Assembly (NCBI GenBank): GCA_028335825.1
Contig: JAIOKI010000002.1
Span: 558,001 to 622,000 of the forward strand
From: Nosema muscidifuracis
Lineage: Eukaryota > Microsporidia > Nosematidae
Reading direction: 5' to 3'
Length of the DNA: 64,000 nt
A program made the position numbers and the translations under genes. The notes beneath the pieces are model-generated. The model made no database searches. It was not told the DNA's origin and worked only from the letters and a program-made list of their open reading frames with translations. Shown here piece after piece: positions 26,280 through 35,543 of this stretch. How positions within the stretch are numbered: position 1 is the stretch's first letter; each line of letters starts with the position of its first letter.

Positions 26280-28800
26280 GGATGTGGTAAATTCAATAAA
26301 AGTCCTCTTTACTTTGATTGTTCTAAAGTTAATTTGAATACATCATTAAGGTCTGTATCAATAAAAAAGATGGTATTCTTATAATCAAAATAAGGAAGCT
26401 ATATCATGTTTTAGTAGTAAATTAGCAAAGTTTTTGCAAAAGTTCAACATGATTGCTAAAAAGATTTTACAAATATTCCAAATGATAGTTTTGTGGGTAT
26501 AAAACCAGAAAAATCTATGCCAAAAAATGACAATACTGTGATTAAGATTTTTAATGATCTAAATGTAATGAAAGATAAACCAACAGAATTCAATAAAATT
26601 GTTAATGAACACTTCAGTGGAATTATGAATATTACATGCAAATTTTGCTCAGCTATACACTTGGAATATGAATTTAATATGCAAAGTGTGTTTAAAATTG
26701 CTACTATTTTGGTAAAGTAGAGTTACAAAAACATCGAATTAATATCATAATATAAAGAACTCTTCAACAATAAAATATTAGGTCAAATTTATGATCTTAT
26801 AATAGTGCATTATCATTTGACTCTCTTTGAGCACAAATAGAAAATATAAATAATGGTTCATATTGATTGAAAATTTAAGGACAAGTATATCACAATACAT
26901 ATAATTTTAATAATACAAATGAAAACACCACTAAGAGATACTCTAATTTATATGTTATAAAAACTAATGAAGTATATTAAATCAGAGAAAATAATAATGC
27001 AAATGCAAACTGTGATTTTACAGTAATATCTAAACTCAACAGAGTATTAATAATATTTATGCATAAGAATACTACGATATGTCAGAAGTCTAAAGACAAT
27101 AAAAAAGTAATGGTATATTTTAAGGAGATATTTGGAAATATATCAGATAATGTATACACGATGTAATTAAAAAAATACGATTATCTCATGTTTATAGGCT
27201 ATTTATATAGAAAATAAAATCAATACTGAAGATAGAGTAGTCAAGATTATATATGCAGAAATACAAAAGATAATTGAAGACTGGGATTTAAATAATTTTG
27301 TAATAAAGCATATGATACATGAATCATGTATGTAAAATAGAATATACATATAAGAATTTAATTATAGCATAAAAATAGCAATAGATATCAAATATACAAA
27401 AGAATAGAAGGAGAATGGTATACATATAAAAAATACTTCTATCAATGACATACAGGTTTTTCCTTAAAACAAATACTTGCTTAAAAGATATAACTGCTAC
27501 ATAAAATCTGTTAAACCATATACAAGGACTAAGATTGTGCTAATCTTAGAATGACCGTTATAATAATGAGATTGATTAATTCATAGATACAAAGCGTGTA
27601 GGCGACCAGAAATTATGTGGAAATTGTTGAGATTCATTTGCACAACAAATCACACAAAGTCATAAGATTACCAATATAACAAATGATAATATACGAAAAG
27701 AGTGCTAAAGATAACAATCATTAAATAAGATCAACAAGGATACATAGCTCTTGGCATACTTTGAGTTGAAAGAAGAATAATTGAATCTAAACAATATTAT
27801 TACTCACAAATACTCTTAGACTATAATTAACAAATGATACATGGCATAAAAAACAAAGAGTCAAGGGTAAGTTAATAACAATATTGTATGCTGTAAGTTC
27901 AGCTTAAAAAAGATACCACCTTCGCATATTACTTCTTAATGTAAAACATACAATAACATTTGTAGAGGCTGCATACACTAGATGATTATTTTTATATGAC
28001 AAAGAATGCGTTAATGTCATAGAAGAAGCTACAATTATACAATCTCCTACAAGCACTAGACAATTACTCAGCTTCATATGCATATATAATAGATCACACA
28101 ATATAATGAGTTATACAACAAAATACATACAGGAAATTAAACATCTAATTTGCTTCAAGAACTCAATGCATACTTTACATCACATGGACTAACACTTTCT
28201 ACTTTTAGCTTCCTGAATTTACTCACTTCGGAAATTTATATGAGTTACTAGAAATAATTAATGCGTAAGATCTTAACAAAGACATAAGTAATTTAAGTAT
28301 TGAACAAAAGAATACATCTAATAATGTCATACAATCATTAAATATCAAATAAAATCTCATGTTTATAGATGAACATCCGGAAAACGTTCTTCTACAAAGT
28401 TTGAAAAAGATGTATGAAAAGCTTAGGTAATAAAACAATATTAATGGAAACTACAGGCTTCGAATCAGATTTATTGAATAATTCTACTACAGTACTCAGT
28501 AAATTTAAATTAACGATTTCATTAAATGATGACTTCGTATCAAGAATTAAATAAGCTTCATATAAAGCAAATAAGTTAATAGAAGCATCTCTTATATAAA
28601 TTGATAAAGTAATAATGATGTCTAAATATGCTATTGACAACGTCTTAGAAGTTTATGTAACATCAATAATGTTGTGGAGGAAATCTATATTACTTAAAGA
28701 AGCCTTCAGAGAAAAAACAAATGTAATTATGTTAAGTATAAGGAATAATACTCAGAATTAGCAATCAAATGTTATTTCTTATAAAAGAAATCAAAACAAA
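26280..28800 (+). mobile_element. Helitron (rolling-circle transposon) fossil
   Basis: Plus-strand remnant of a Helitron Rep/helicase protein. In order: the N-terminal zinc motif CKFCSAIHLEYE (about 26.63 kb, in a 75-codon open stretch), as in the 'C.fCgA..w..E' element of Helitron proteins; the helitron-like domain, starting with a Gx(V/A)YH box and running through NLYVIKTNEVY..IRENNNAN (about 26.88-27.0 kb); a KRYHLRILLLNVKHTITFVE segment (about 27.91-27.97 kb), matching the 'fyLRlLL..v.G..sFe' element before the helicase; then a K-rich segment near 28.4 kb where a helicase P-loop would be expected. Stops and frame changes interrupt it many times. The typical 5'-TC and 3' hairpin-CTRR ends were not found, so limits are approximate. 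It ends less than 1 kb before the SSU rRNA. Confidence 0.65.
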
Positions 28801-29660
28801 AGATTATTACAGTTAGGTAACAAACAAATACATAACAAAATTATATTTAATACAATGAAAAATTATATATGACAAAGTAATAATAGAAAATCGTAATAAG
28901 CATGATTAATGATAAATTATACAAAAGCATCAATAAAATAATATCTGATTATCATATCGACAAACAAAAGGTATGCCTCAACATTTATTAAATTTAAAGA
29001 TTGAGACAGTAGTAGTCTTAATCAAAGTAATGAAACAAGAATGACTATTAGTAAGATACAAAAAATACATAAAAAGTAATATAGTAGATACCAATTCAAA
29101 CTATTCCATCTACATCACAAAGAACAGAAACTAATATATCATTACCAAATATTACAAATATACACATAGTACATGTTGTATACATACTTCATCAATACAA
29201 TATTTTACATCTTCAAGTAACAAAACACACCACAAACCAAACCATCGTTACGGTCTCACATTACTGTTCACACAAGTAATCACCACGATCACTTCAACAA
29301 CCAACGTCCCAGCACGTTCACAGGATGGTCACCATTCTCAATCTTTAACTGGACACTCCAATCAACTTCCCGTTGTTCAACACAACCACCAGATTGTAAC
29401 TCTTTTTATACAACATATATATTATACTAGTACACTCAAACACACTACATATAACCTGTCAAATTTCATAAATCAGCAATTAATTATTAATTCTGATTTG
29501 TCAATTTAATTTATCAGTAGATTAAATAATACACAATGTAAATTATTTATTATTCATGTTGTAGTTTTCGTATGTTATATTGCACTGATTGATTGAGAGA
29601 TTAAGATTTCTGAGACTAGATTAATACTGACTAGAATGTAGATATGTTATTTTGTATGTA
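28801..29660. promoter_or_regulatory. rDNA upstream spacer with C-rich block
   Basis: The sequence before the SSU rRNA should hold the RNA polymerase I promoter and external transcribed spacer. No conserved Pol I element can be named by eye. About 29085-29460 is strikingly richer in C and in CA-type words than anything else in the left 29 kb (for example CCAACGTCCCAGCACGTTCA at 29302-29321), then composition returns to AT-rich up to the SSU start. Calling this the promoter/ETS region is inference from position. Confidence 0.4.
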
Positions 29661-30895
29661 CACCAGGTTGATTCTGCCTGACGTAGACGCTATTCCCTAA
29701 GATTAACCCATGCATGTTTTTGAAGAAGTATCTGAAAAATGGACTGCTCAGTAATACTCACTTTATTTTATGTATATTGATGATAACTACGTTAAAGTGT
29801 AGATAATTGTATACAGTAAGAGTGAGACCTATCAGCTAGTTGTTAAGGTAATGGGCTTAACAAGGCAGTAACGGGTAACGGTATTACTTTGTAATATTCC
29901 GGAGAAGGAGCCTGAGAGACGGCTACTAAGTCTAAGGATTGCAGCAGGGGCGAAACTTGACCTATGGATTTTGTCTGAGGCAGTTATGGGAAGTAATAGA
30001 TATTGTTTCATATTGTAAAAACATATGAGGTGATTAATTGGAGGGCAAATCAAGTGCCAGCAGCCGCGGTAATACTTGTTCCAAGAGTGTGTATGATGAT
30101 TGATGCAGTTAAAAAGTCCGTAGTTTATTTTTAAGAAGCAATATGAGGTGTACTGTATAGTTGGGAGAGAGATGAAATGTGACGACCCTGACTGGACGAA
30201 CAGAAGCGAAAGCTGTACACTTGTATGTATTTTTTGAACAAGGACGTAAGCTGGAGGATCGAAGATGATTAGATACCATTGTAGTTCCAGCAGTAAACTA
30301 TGCCGACGATGTGATATGAGTATTTGTATTACATAATAGAAATTAGAGTTTTTTGGCTCTGGGGATAGTATGATCGCAAGATTGAAAATTAAAGAAATTG
30401 ACGGAAGAATACCACAAGGAGTGGATTGTGCGGCTTAATTTGACTCAACGCGAGGTAACTTACCAATATTTTATTATTCAGCGAGAATGGAATTTGAGAA
30501 TGATAATAGTGGTGCATGGCCGTTTTCAATGGATGCTGTGAAGTTTTGATTAATTTCAACAAGACGTGAGACCCTTATAGACAGACACAATCAGTGTAGG
30601 AAGGAAAGGATTAAAACAGGTCCGTTATGCCCTCAGACATTTTGGGCTGCACGCGCAATACAATAGATATGAATCTTTATGGGATAATATTTTGTAAGAG
30701 ATATTTGAACTTGGAATTGCTAGTAAATTTTATTAAATAAGTAGAATTGAATGTGTCCCTGTTCTTTGTACACACCGCCCGTCGCTATCTAAGATGATAT
30801 ATGTTGTGAAATTAGTGTAAACTACTTGAACAAGATGTATTAGATCTGATATAAGTCGTAACATGGTTGCTGTTGGAGAACCATTAGCAGGATCA
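29661..30895 (+). rRNA. SSU rRNA: 16S-like small-subunit ribosomal RNA
   Basis: Begins CACCAGGTTGATTCTGCCTG, the conserved 5' end of eukaryotic SSU rRNA. Universal landmarks follow: GTGCCAGCAGCCGCGGTAAT (the 530 loop) near 30054, AAATTGACGGAAG near 30395, TGTACACACCGCCCGTCGCT near 30765, and the 3' end AGCAGGATCATA near 30885-30895. Length about 1235 nt, against about 1800 in most eukaryotes; this prokaryote-like short form lacking many expansion segments is typical of microsporidia and close to Nosema/Vairimorpha lengths. Open frames inside it are not genes. It functions as the 40S subunit RNA. Confidence 0.97.
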
Positions 30896-31075
30896 TATCG
30901 AGTAACAGTTATTATACAATATTGTTAGATTATACATTATATATTTATATATATAGATTATACTAATTTATATTTATTATATTATACTAATATATTTATA
31001 TTTATTAGATTATAATTATTATATATTTATATATATATATATGTTATACTAATATATATTATTTATTATTTTACC
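30896..31075 (+). other. Internal transcribed spacer (ITS)
   Basis: About 180 nt of almost pure A/T between SSU and the fused 5.8S-LSU, made of loose repeats of TATATTTAT- and ATTATACTAATATAT-type words. Such AT repeats commonly vary in copy number between rDNA units. Confidence 0.85.
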
Positions 31076-32639
31076 CACACATGGGATCAATAGGATGCCA
31101 CAGCGATGAAGGTCGTAGATGAATACGAAAGCATTGTTACCGAATATATACAGATGTGTATAGAGGACCCTTTGAACTTAAGCATATCATTAGAAGGAGG
31201 AAAAGAAACTAACCAGGATTTCTGTAGTAGCAGCGAGTGAACAAGAAGCAACCCGTGATTGTAATCCTATTGGAGATGTAAATCACTATTTTATTACTTA
31301 TTTGTACAGAATATAATATTCGTTAGTTGAATAAAATAGTAAGTATCAGCGAGTAGGGCTGCTTGGTAGTGCAGTCTGAATACAGGTAGAATGAGATATC
31401 TAAGGTTAAATATAATGGCATACCGATAGCAAATAAGTACTGCGAAGGAATTTGTGAAAATGTGTGGGGCAGCCTTATGTTTAAGGACCCGTCTTGAAAC
31501 ACGGACCAAGGAGATTATAGTTATATCAAGATAATGGCTCAGTCGTTATTAATATGACAAGTTATAACTATAAGACCCGAAACACAGTGAACTATGCATG
31601 TTCTGGTTGAAGATAAGCAACAGTTTATTGGAAGACCATAATCATTCTGACGTGCAAATCGATGATTTAAGATGTGTATAGTGGCGAAAGACCAATCGAA
31701 CTGTGTGGTAGCTGGTTCACAGCGAAATGTCTCTCAGGACAGCAGTCATTGTATATAGGACATAGATGTAGGACACTGTTATAGTCTCGACTATGAGAAA
31801 TCTTTAATTCTATGGTCTTCTGTAGATTAGGTTTACAGAATGAATCTATTGTATGACTAGTGGGCACATGATTGTAAGAATGATGTGCAAAAAGGGATGA
31901 ACCTTATGGAACATTAAATATTCTAAATAGTAGACAGTATACCATAAATATGATGAATACATTGAGACAGTAGGGCGGTTGTTATGGAAGTAGAAATCCG
32001 CTAAGAAACGTGTTACAACGTACCTACCGAATGTATTATTGTATAAAATGGAAGAAGATGACTACTTTTATGAGATGTTTCTATATGAGTATTTAGGTAG
32101 CTGTGCAATTTGTTTGTATTGAAGTATATGTGTGAATGTATATGGAAGAAACAAATGGGCCGATCTTGGAGGCAGTAACAATATATTTGTATAGATATAG
32201 ACTAGGGTTTTCAATGGTATTGAAGTGAGTCGGTGTTATTGTAAAAACAAAGAAGATCAATAGTTCTTCACTTGACTACTGCAAGGCGACTTGATGATGA
32301 CAGTATATAAGCGGTGTAAGAAAAATGAATTAGACTGTGTGTACGTATGGATTGTCATGATAAGAAATACGTGTTGTATATATATACTTGATAAAAAAGA
32401 AGTAGTGTAGCCGTACCTATACCGCATCAGGTGTCTTTGTATCATAACAGATATTTTAAATTAAAGTAAGTAAGGGAATTCGGCAAATTAGATCTGTAAC
32501 CTTGGGATAAAGATTGGCTCTAGCATGCTAGAACTTTTACTATGTAAGGAATCTGACTGTTTATTAAAAACATAGCTTTTTGTATTACAAGAAGTGAATT
32601 CTGCCCAGTGCATTTATTGTTAAAGTTGTGTAAGCGAAT

Positions 32640-32692
<53 letters not shown>

Positions 32693-32791
32693 TTAATTGG
32701 TGACGCGCATGAATGGAGCAACGAGATTCCTACTGTCCCTACTTACAATTTTGTGAAACCACGAGACAAGGGAACGGGCTTGTTGTATATC

Positions 32792-32823
<32 letters not shown>

Positions 32824-33258
32824 TTAGTATGTTCTAATAATTATTCGGTATATTGTAGAGAGGTGGGAGATGATTTGTGAAACCACTAGTATGTTTGGAT
32901 ATTTGTTTATTTGGATATATGGGGAGTTTGGCTGGGGCGGTACAGCTGTTAAAAAGTAACACAGCTGTCCTAAGGTAGATGAATGATGGATGGTAACCAT
33001 CAGTTTATTATAAGGGAATAAATCTGCTTTACTTTATACATATGACTGTATTTAGTAGGGAAACCTTGGCCTAGCGATCCCAATTACATTCATTATGTAT
33101 TGGGTGATTGAAAAGTTACCACAGGGATAACTGGCTTGTAGCAGGCAAGCGATCATAGCGACTCTGCTTTTTGATTCTTCGATGTCGTCTCTTCTGATCA
33201 TCGTAGTGTATATGTTACGAAGTGTTGGATTGTTCACCCGGTAATGAGGAACGTGAGA

Positions 33259-33300
<42 letters not shown>

Positions 33301-33545
33301 TAAGTATTTTTGAGTGAACTTTGATAGTACGAGAGGAACTCTAAGTGATGACCACTGGTAGTGCGATTAACTATTAAGTTATGTTGCTTAGCTACGTCGT
33401 TTCGATTAAGGCTGAAAGCCTCTTAAGCCTGAAGCGTAGCTCAAAGATACATTTGGGAGAATACTACTCTATTAAGCAGAACTGTAAGAATGAAGGTGTA
33501 TGCCGACATTTTGAGGTTACTGCTTTTTGTATTACAGTGTAGGTG
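31076..33545 (+). rRNA. LSU rRNA: Large-subunit ribosomal RNA with fused 5.8S segment
   Basis: The 5' part carries the 5.8S-like CGATGAAGGTCGTAG (near 31104) and runs straight into TGAACTTAAGCATATCA (near 31172), the normal start of 28S, so there is no ITS2: the microsporidian fused arrangement. Later landmarks include the peptidyl-transferase region CTTAAGGTAGCCAAATGCC (near 32669), the GGGATAACTGGCTTGT loop (near 33124) and the sarcin-ricin loop AGTACGAGAGGAAC (near 33327). Total length about 2.47 kb, similar to Nosema-type LSU. The exact 3' end is uncertain by roughly 20 nt. Open frames inside are chance. Confidence 0.95.
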
Positions 33546-33621
33546 TATATGTAATTTTCATAGTCTAGATTGTAGATAAGAAATGTGATTAGGAATATAA
33601 TTTAAGTAAATTGTCTATTTC

Positions 33622-34461
33622 ATGTACGGTAGTGAGTTATGGGGAATGTCTAGTACAAGATCAGGGAGAATCAGTAGGATTCTCAGAAAAGCTGTTCGGA
33701 TGATATTCTGGACAAAAATAGTTCCATTAGATAGGATAATGGATGAGTTCTGTATAAACAGGATTCAAATACAAGCAGCTCTAAATCGCTTTAGAGCATT
33801 AAGGAAGTGGAAACACAACAAAACTATAATCTCGGAATTTGTAGAACAAGTTCCAAGAGCCAAAAAGACTACATGGAGTTCAAGAACTCGACGGTGGTGT
33901 AAAAGATATGTCGGACACGACTATGAAAGTATTGACTACAAAGTAGCCAAACAAAGAATAATCGAGGTATTGAAAGGTAGGAGATCCTATAATACTACCA
34001 TAGCATCCTCACTAGCAGCACAGTATGGTATATTTGAGTCTCAACTCAAGCACATACTAACACAAGTTAGTAAAAGACAGATAAGGAATTACACCAAAGT
34101 AAGGTGTAATTTAATTAGATGGTCTCCTGCGTTAGCTAATGCTCGTAGAATCCCTCAGTATTATAGAGAACATTGCTTTCTATGTGAGGGAGAACAGGAA
34201 AATCTTGAACATTTCCTGTTAGATTGTCCATCCTTATCTGAAACAAGATCTCTTTATGAGAACAAAATCCCAGAGTTAAATTCTTTAACTCTAACAAAAA
34301 TAGAACAAGTTAAGATGATCATTGGTAATATAAATGACATTAAAACTTCACCAACAGGAAGAAAAGCTCTACTTGTAAGAGTAGAATTTCTTGATAAAAT
34401 GATAGTACAAAGATATATCATTGTACAACAAAAGAGTAGACTTCATGTCTCATCAGAGTAA
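33622..34461 (+). pseudogene. LINE reverse-transcriptase C-terminal fragment
   Basis: A 279-codon open frame. It opens with MYGSELWGM, matching the conserved '(l)lYGsE.Wg' box just after the RT thumb in LINE proteins. It continues with a basic helical segment and ends in a CX2CX7HX4C zinc motif (CFLCEGEQENLEHFLLDC, around residues 197-214). After the zinc motif there are only about 65 residues and no PD..D nuclease signature, so an APE-type LINE with an N-terminal endonuclease is more likely than an R2/R4-type element; that is inference. A stop lies just upstream in frame and the catalytic RT domain is missing, so the listed ATG is only the first Met in the fragment and the protein cannot be active. 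The frame itself is uninterrupted, suggesting a fairly recent insertion. Confidence 0.8.
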
Positions 34462-34513
34462 AATCTGATACAAAAGTAGCTAATTTATTAGCAACAAAAG
34501 AATTAAATTCTGA

Positions 34514-34735
34514 CCTGGGAGGGGTTTGGCTTAAAGCTGCATATTATGCCGTAGCATTCCGCTGAACTGAGTTGTGTTCTTAAATGGTGTATTGAACCAG
34601 GCGATAACCCAAAATCCTGCTGAACGCAGGTCTCAGTCATTATGACTGAAGGATTTTAATTAATCCTAAGGGGTTCCCAATCTTCCTACAAGCAAGGCCT
34701 TCATTGTATGCTGGTGTGTGTCACCAAATATTGGA
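34514..34735 (+). other. Structured RNA domain in LINE 3' UTR, copy 1
   Basis: Contains an outer helix (34516-34522 with 34682-34688), a 45-nt segment 93% identical to copy 2 (34562-34606), then a four-way junction: closing stem AACCC/GGGTT (34606-34610 with 34671-34675) around three hairpins, CCTGC/GCAGG (34616-34630), CAGTC/GACTG (34634-34648) and GGATT/AATCC (34651-34666). All have counterparts in copy 2 with different stem bases that still pair. Likely role (inference): recognition of the element's own RNA by its reverse transcriptase. Confidence 0.6.
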
Positions 34736-34815
34736 TGTAGAAGTTTTTACTTGCCGTGTGGCTTTTCTTTCTTATCTCAATAAATTATTTTATTTTTTTT
34801 TTTTATTTTTTTTAA

Positions 34816-35289
34816 GAAATAATCCAGATAAAATTAAAGAGCTCTGTTGCATCATAGAATTCTTAGATAGAATGGTTATATCTAGAGCTATTATATTTCA
34901 TAATAGACTCAAAGAATTTAATCAAAGTACAAGATAATTCAGTAATGAAAGAAAATGTGCTAATTTATTAACAGAAAGATTTTTATTTTTAGACCTAGGA
35001 GAGGTCGGGCATGATACTGTATGCTGTATTACTTTCGCTGGACTGAGTTGTGTTCTTAATTGGTGTATTGAGCCAGGCGATACGTTCCTACCTGTCTCTT
35101 GACAGGTTATAGCCTTCATGGCTATGACTTTAAGTAGTCCTAAGGGAACGATATTTTCTCCTATAAGCGAGGCCGTAAAGGTATGCTGGCGTGTAAAGCG
35201 CACTATTGATGTTTGTTTCCTCAGTGGAGATTTTGGTGGCCGGGTGGTTTTTCTTCTATACTGATTTTATTTTTCCAATAAATATTTTT
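34816..35289 (+). mobile_element. 5'-truncated LINE, copy 2
   Basis: A shorter, diverged copy of the same LINE family in the same orientation. Its first part encodes the end of the same protein (EFLDRMVISRAIIF against EFLDKMIVQRYIIV in copy 1), and its 3' UTR matches copy 1 in the conserved block and stems. Its tail GGCCGGGTGGTTTTTCTTC aligns with the GCCGTGTGGCTTTTCTTTC tail of copy 1. It appears joined to the T-rich tail of copy 1. Confidence 0.75.
34994..35215 (+). other. Structured RNA domain in LINE 3' UTR, copy 2
   Basis: Outer helix TAGGAGA/TCTCCTA (34996-35002 with 35157-35163); conserved 45-nt segment 35038-35082; closing stem CGTTCC/GGAACG (35083-35088 with 35145-35150); hairpins CCTGTC/GACAGG (35091-35106), ATAGCC/GGCTAT (35109-35125) and GACT/AGTC (35126-35139). 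Stem bases differ from copy 1 but pairing is kept, which is direct comparative evidence for the fold. Confidence 0.6.
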
Positions 35290-35325
35290 TTCTTCTATAC
35301 TGATTTTATTTTTCCAATAATTTTT
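35251..35325 (+). repeat. 39-bp tandem duplication in LINE tail
   Basis: The unit beginning TTCTTCTATACTGATTTTAT occurs twice, at 35251 and 35290, nearly identical. It sits at the 3' end of LINE copy 2. Confidence 0.7.
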
Positions 35326-35329
35326 TTTT

Positions 35330-35400
35330 ATTTTTTTACTTGTTGTGTGTGGCTTTTCTCTTTAATTATGATAAATTATTTAATTTTTTTTCATTAAATA
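35330..35400 (+). mobile_element. LINE 3' tail, minimal copy 3
   Basis: ACTTGTTGTGTGTGGCTTTTCT, then ATAAATTATTTAATTTTTTT, matches the last 55-60 bases of LINE copy 1 (ACTTGCCGTGTGGCTTTTCT ... AATAAATTATTTTATTTT, 34749-34800). This looks like a third insertion cut down to its 3' tail. Beyond it lie only T-rich bases up to the USP gene. Confidence 0.55.
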
Positions 35401-35543
35401 AACCCTGTTTGTTTTATTTTTTTTATAATACAAATATTTTTTATGCTTTTTTTTTCGTATAAACCAAATAAGTTTTTTTTTTAATTATGAAACTTTTTGT
35501 TACATAATTTAGATTTTAAATTTGAGATTTAAAAACCCTGATT

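Larger units (their letters stand above)
33609..34815 (+). mobile_element. 5'-truncated LINE (non-LTR retrotransposon), copy 1
   Basis: Lies about 60 bases after the LSU rRNA, in the rDNA flank. It holds only the C-terminal part of the LINE polyprotein (33622-34461), then a 3' UTR with a structured RNA domain and a T-rich tail with poly-T runs (34793-34814). Lack of the reverse transcriptase core and endonuclease fits incomplete target-primed reverse transcription. It is followed directly by a second truncated copy in the same orientation. Confidence 0.8.

Noticed and set aside
29832-33237. Several 60-73-codon open frames on the minus strand
   Set aside because: They lie antisense inside the SSU and LSU rRNA genes, whose sequence is fixed by RNA structure; no protein evidence.
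34704-35397. Frames of 63-93 codons in the LINE tails
   Set aside because: They cross the structured 3' UTRs and poly-T tails; only the EFLDRMVISRAII part of one is real coding remnant.
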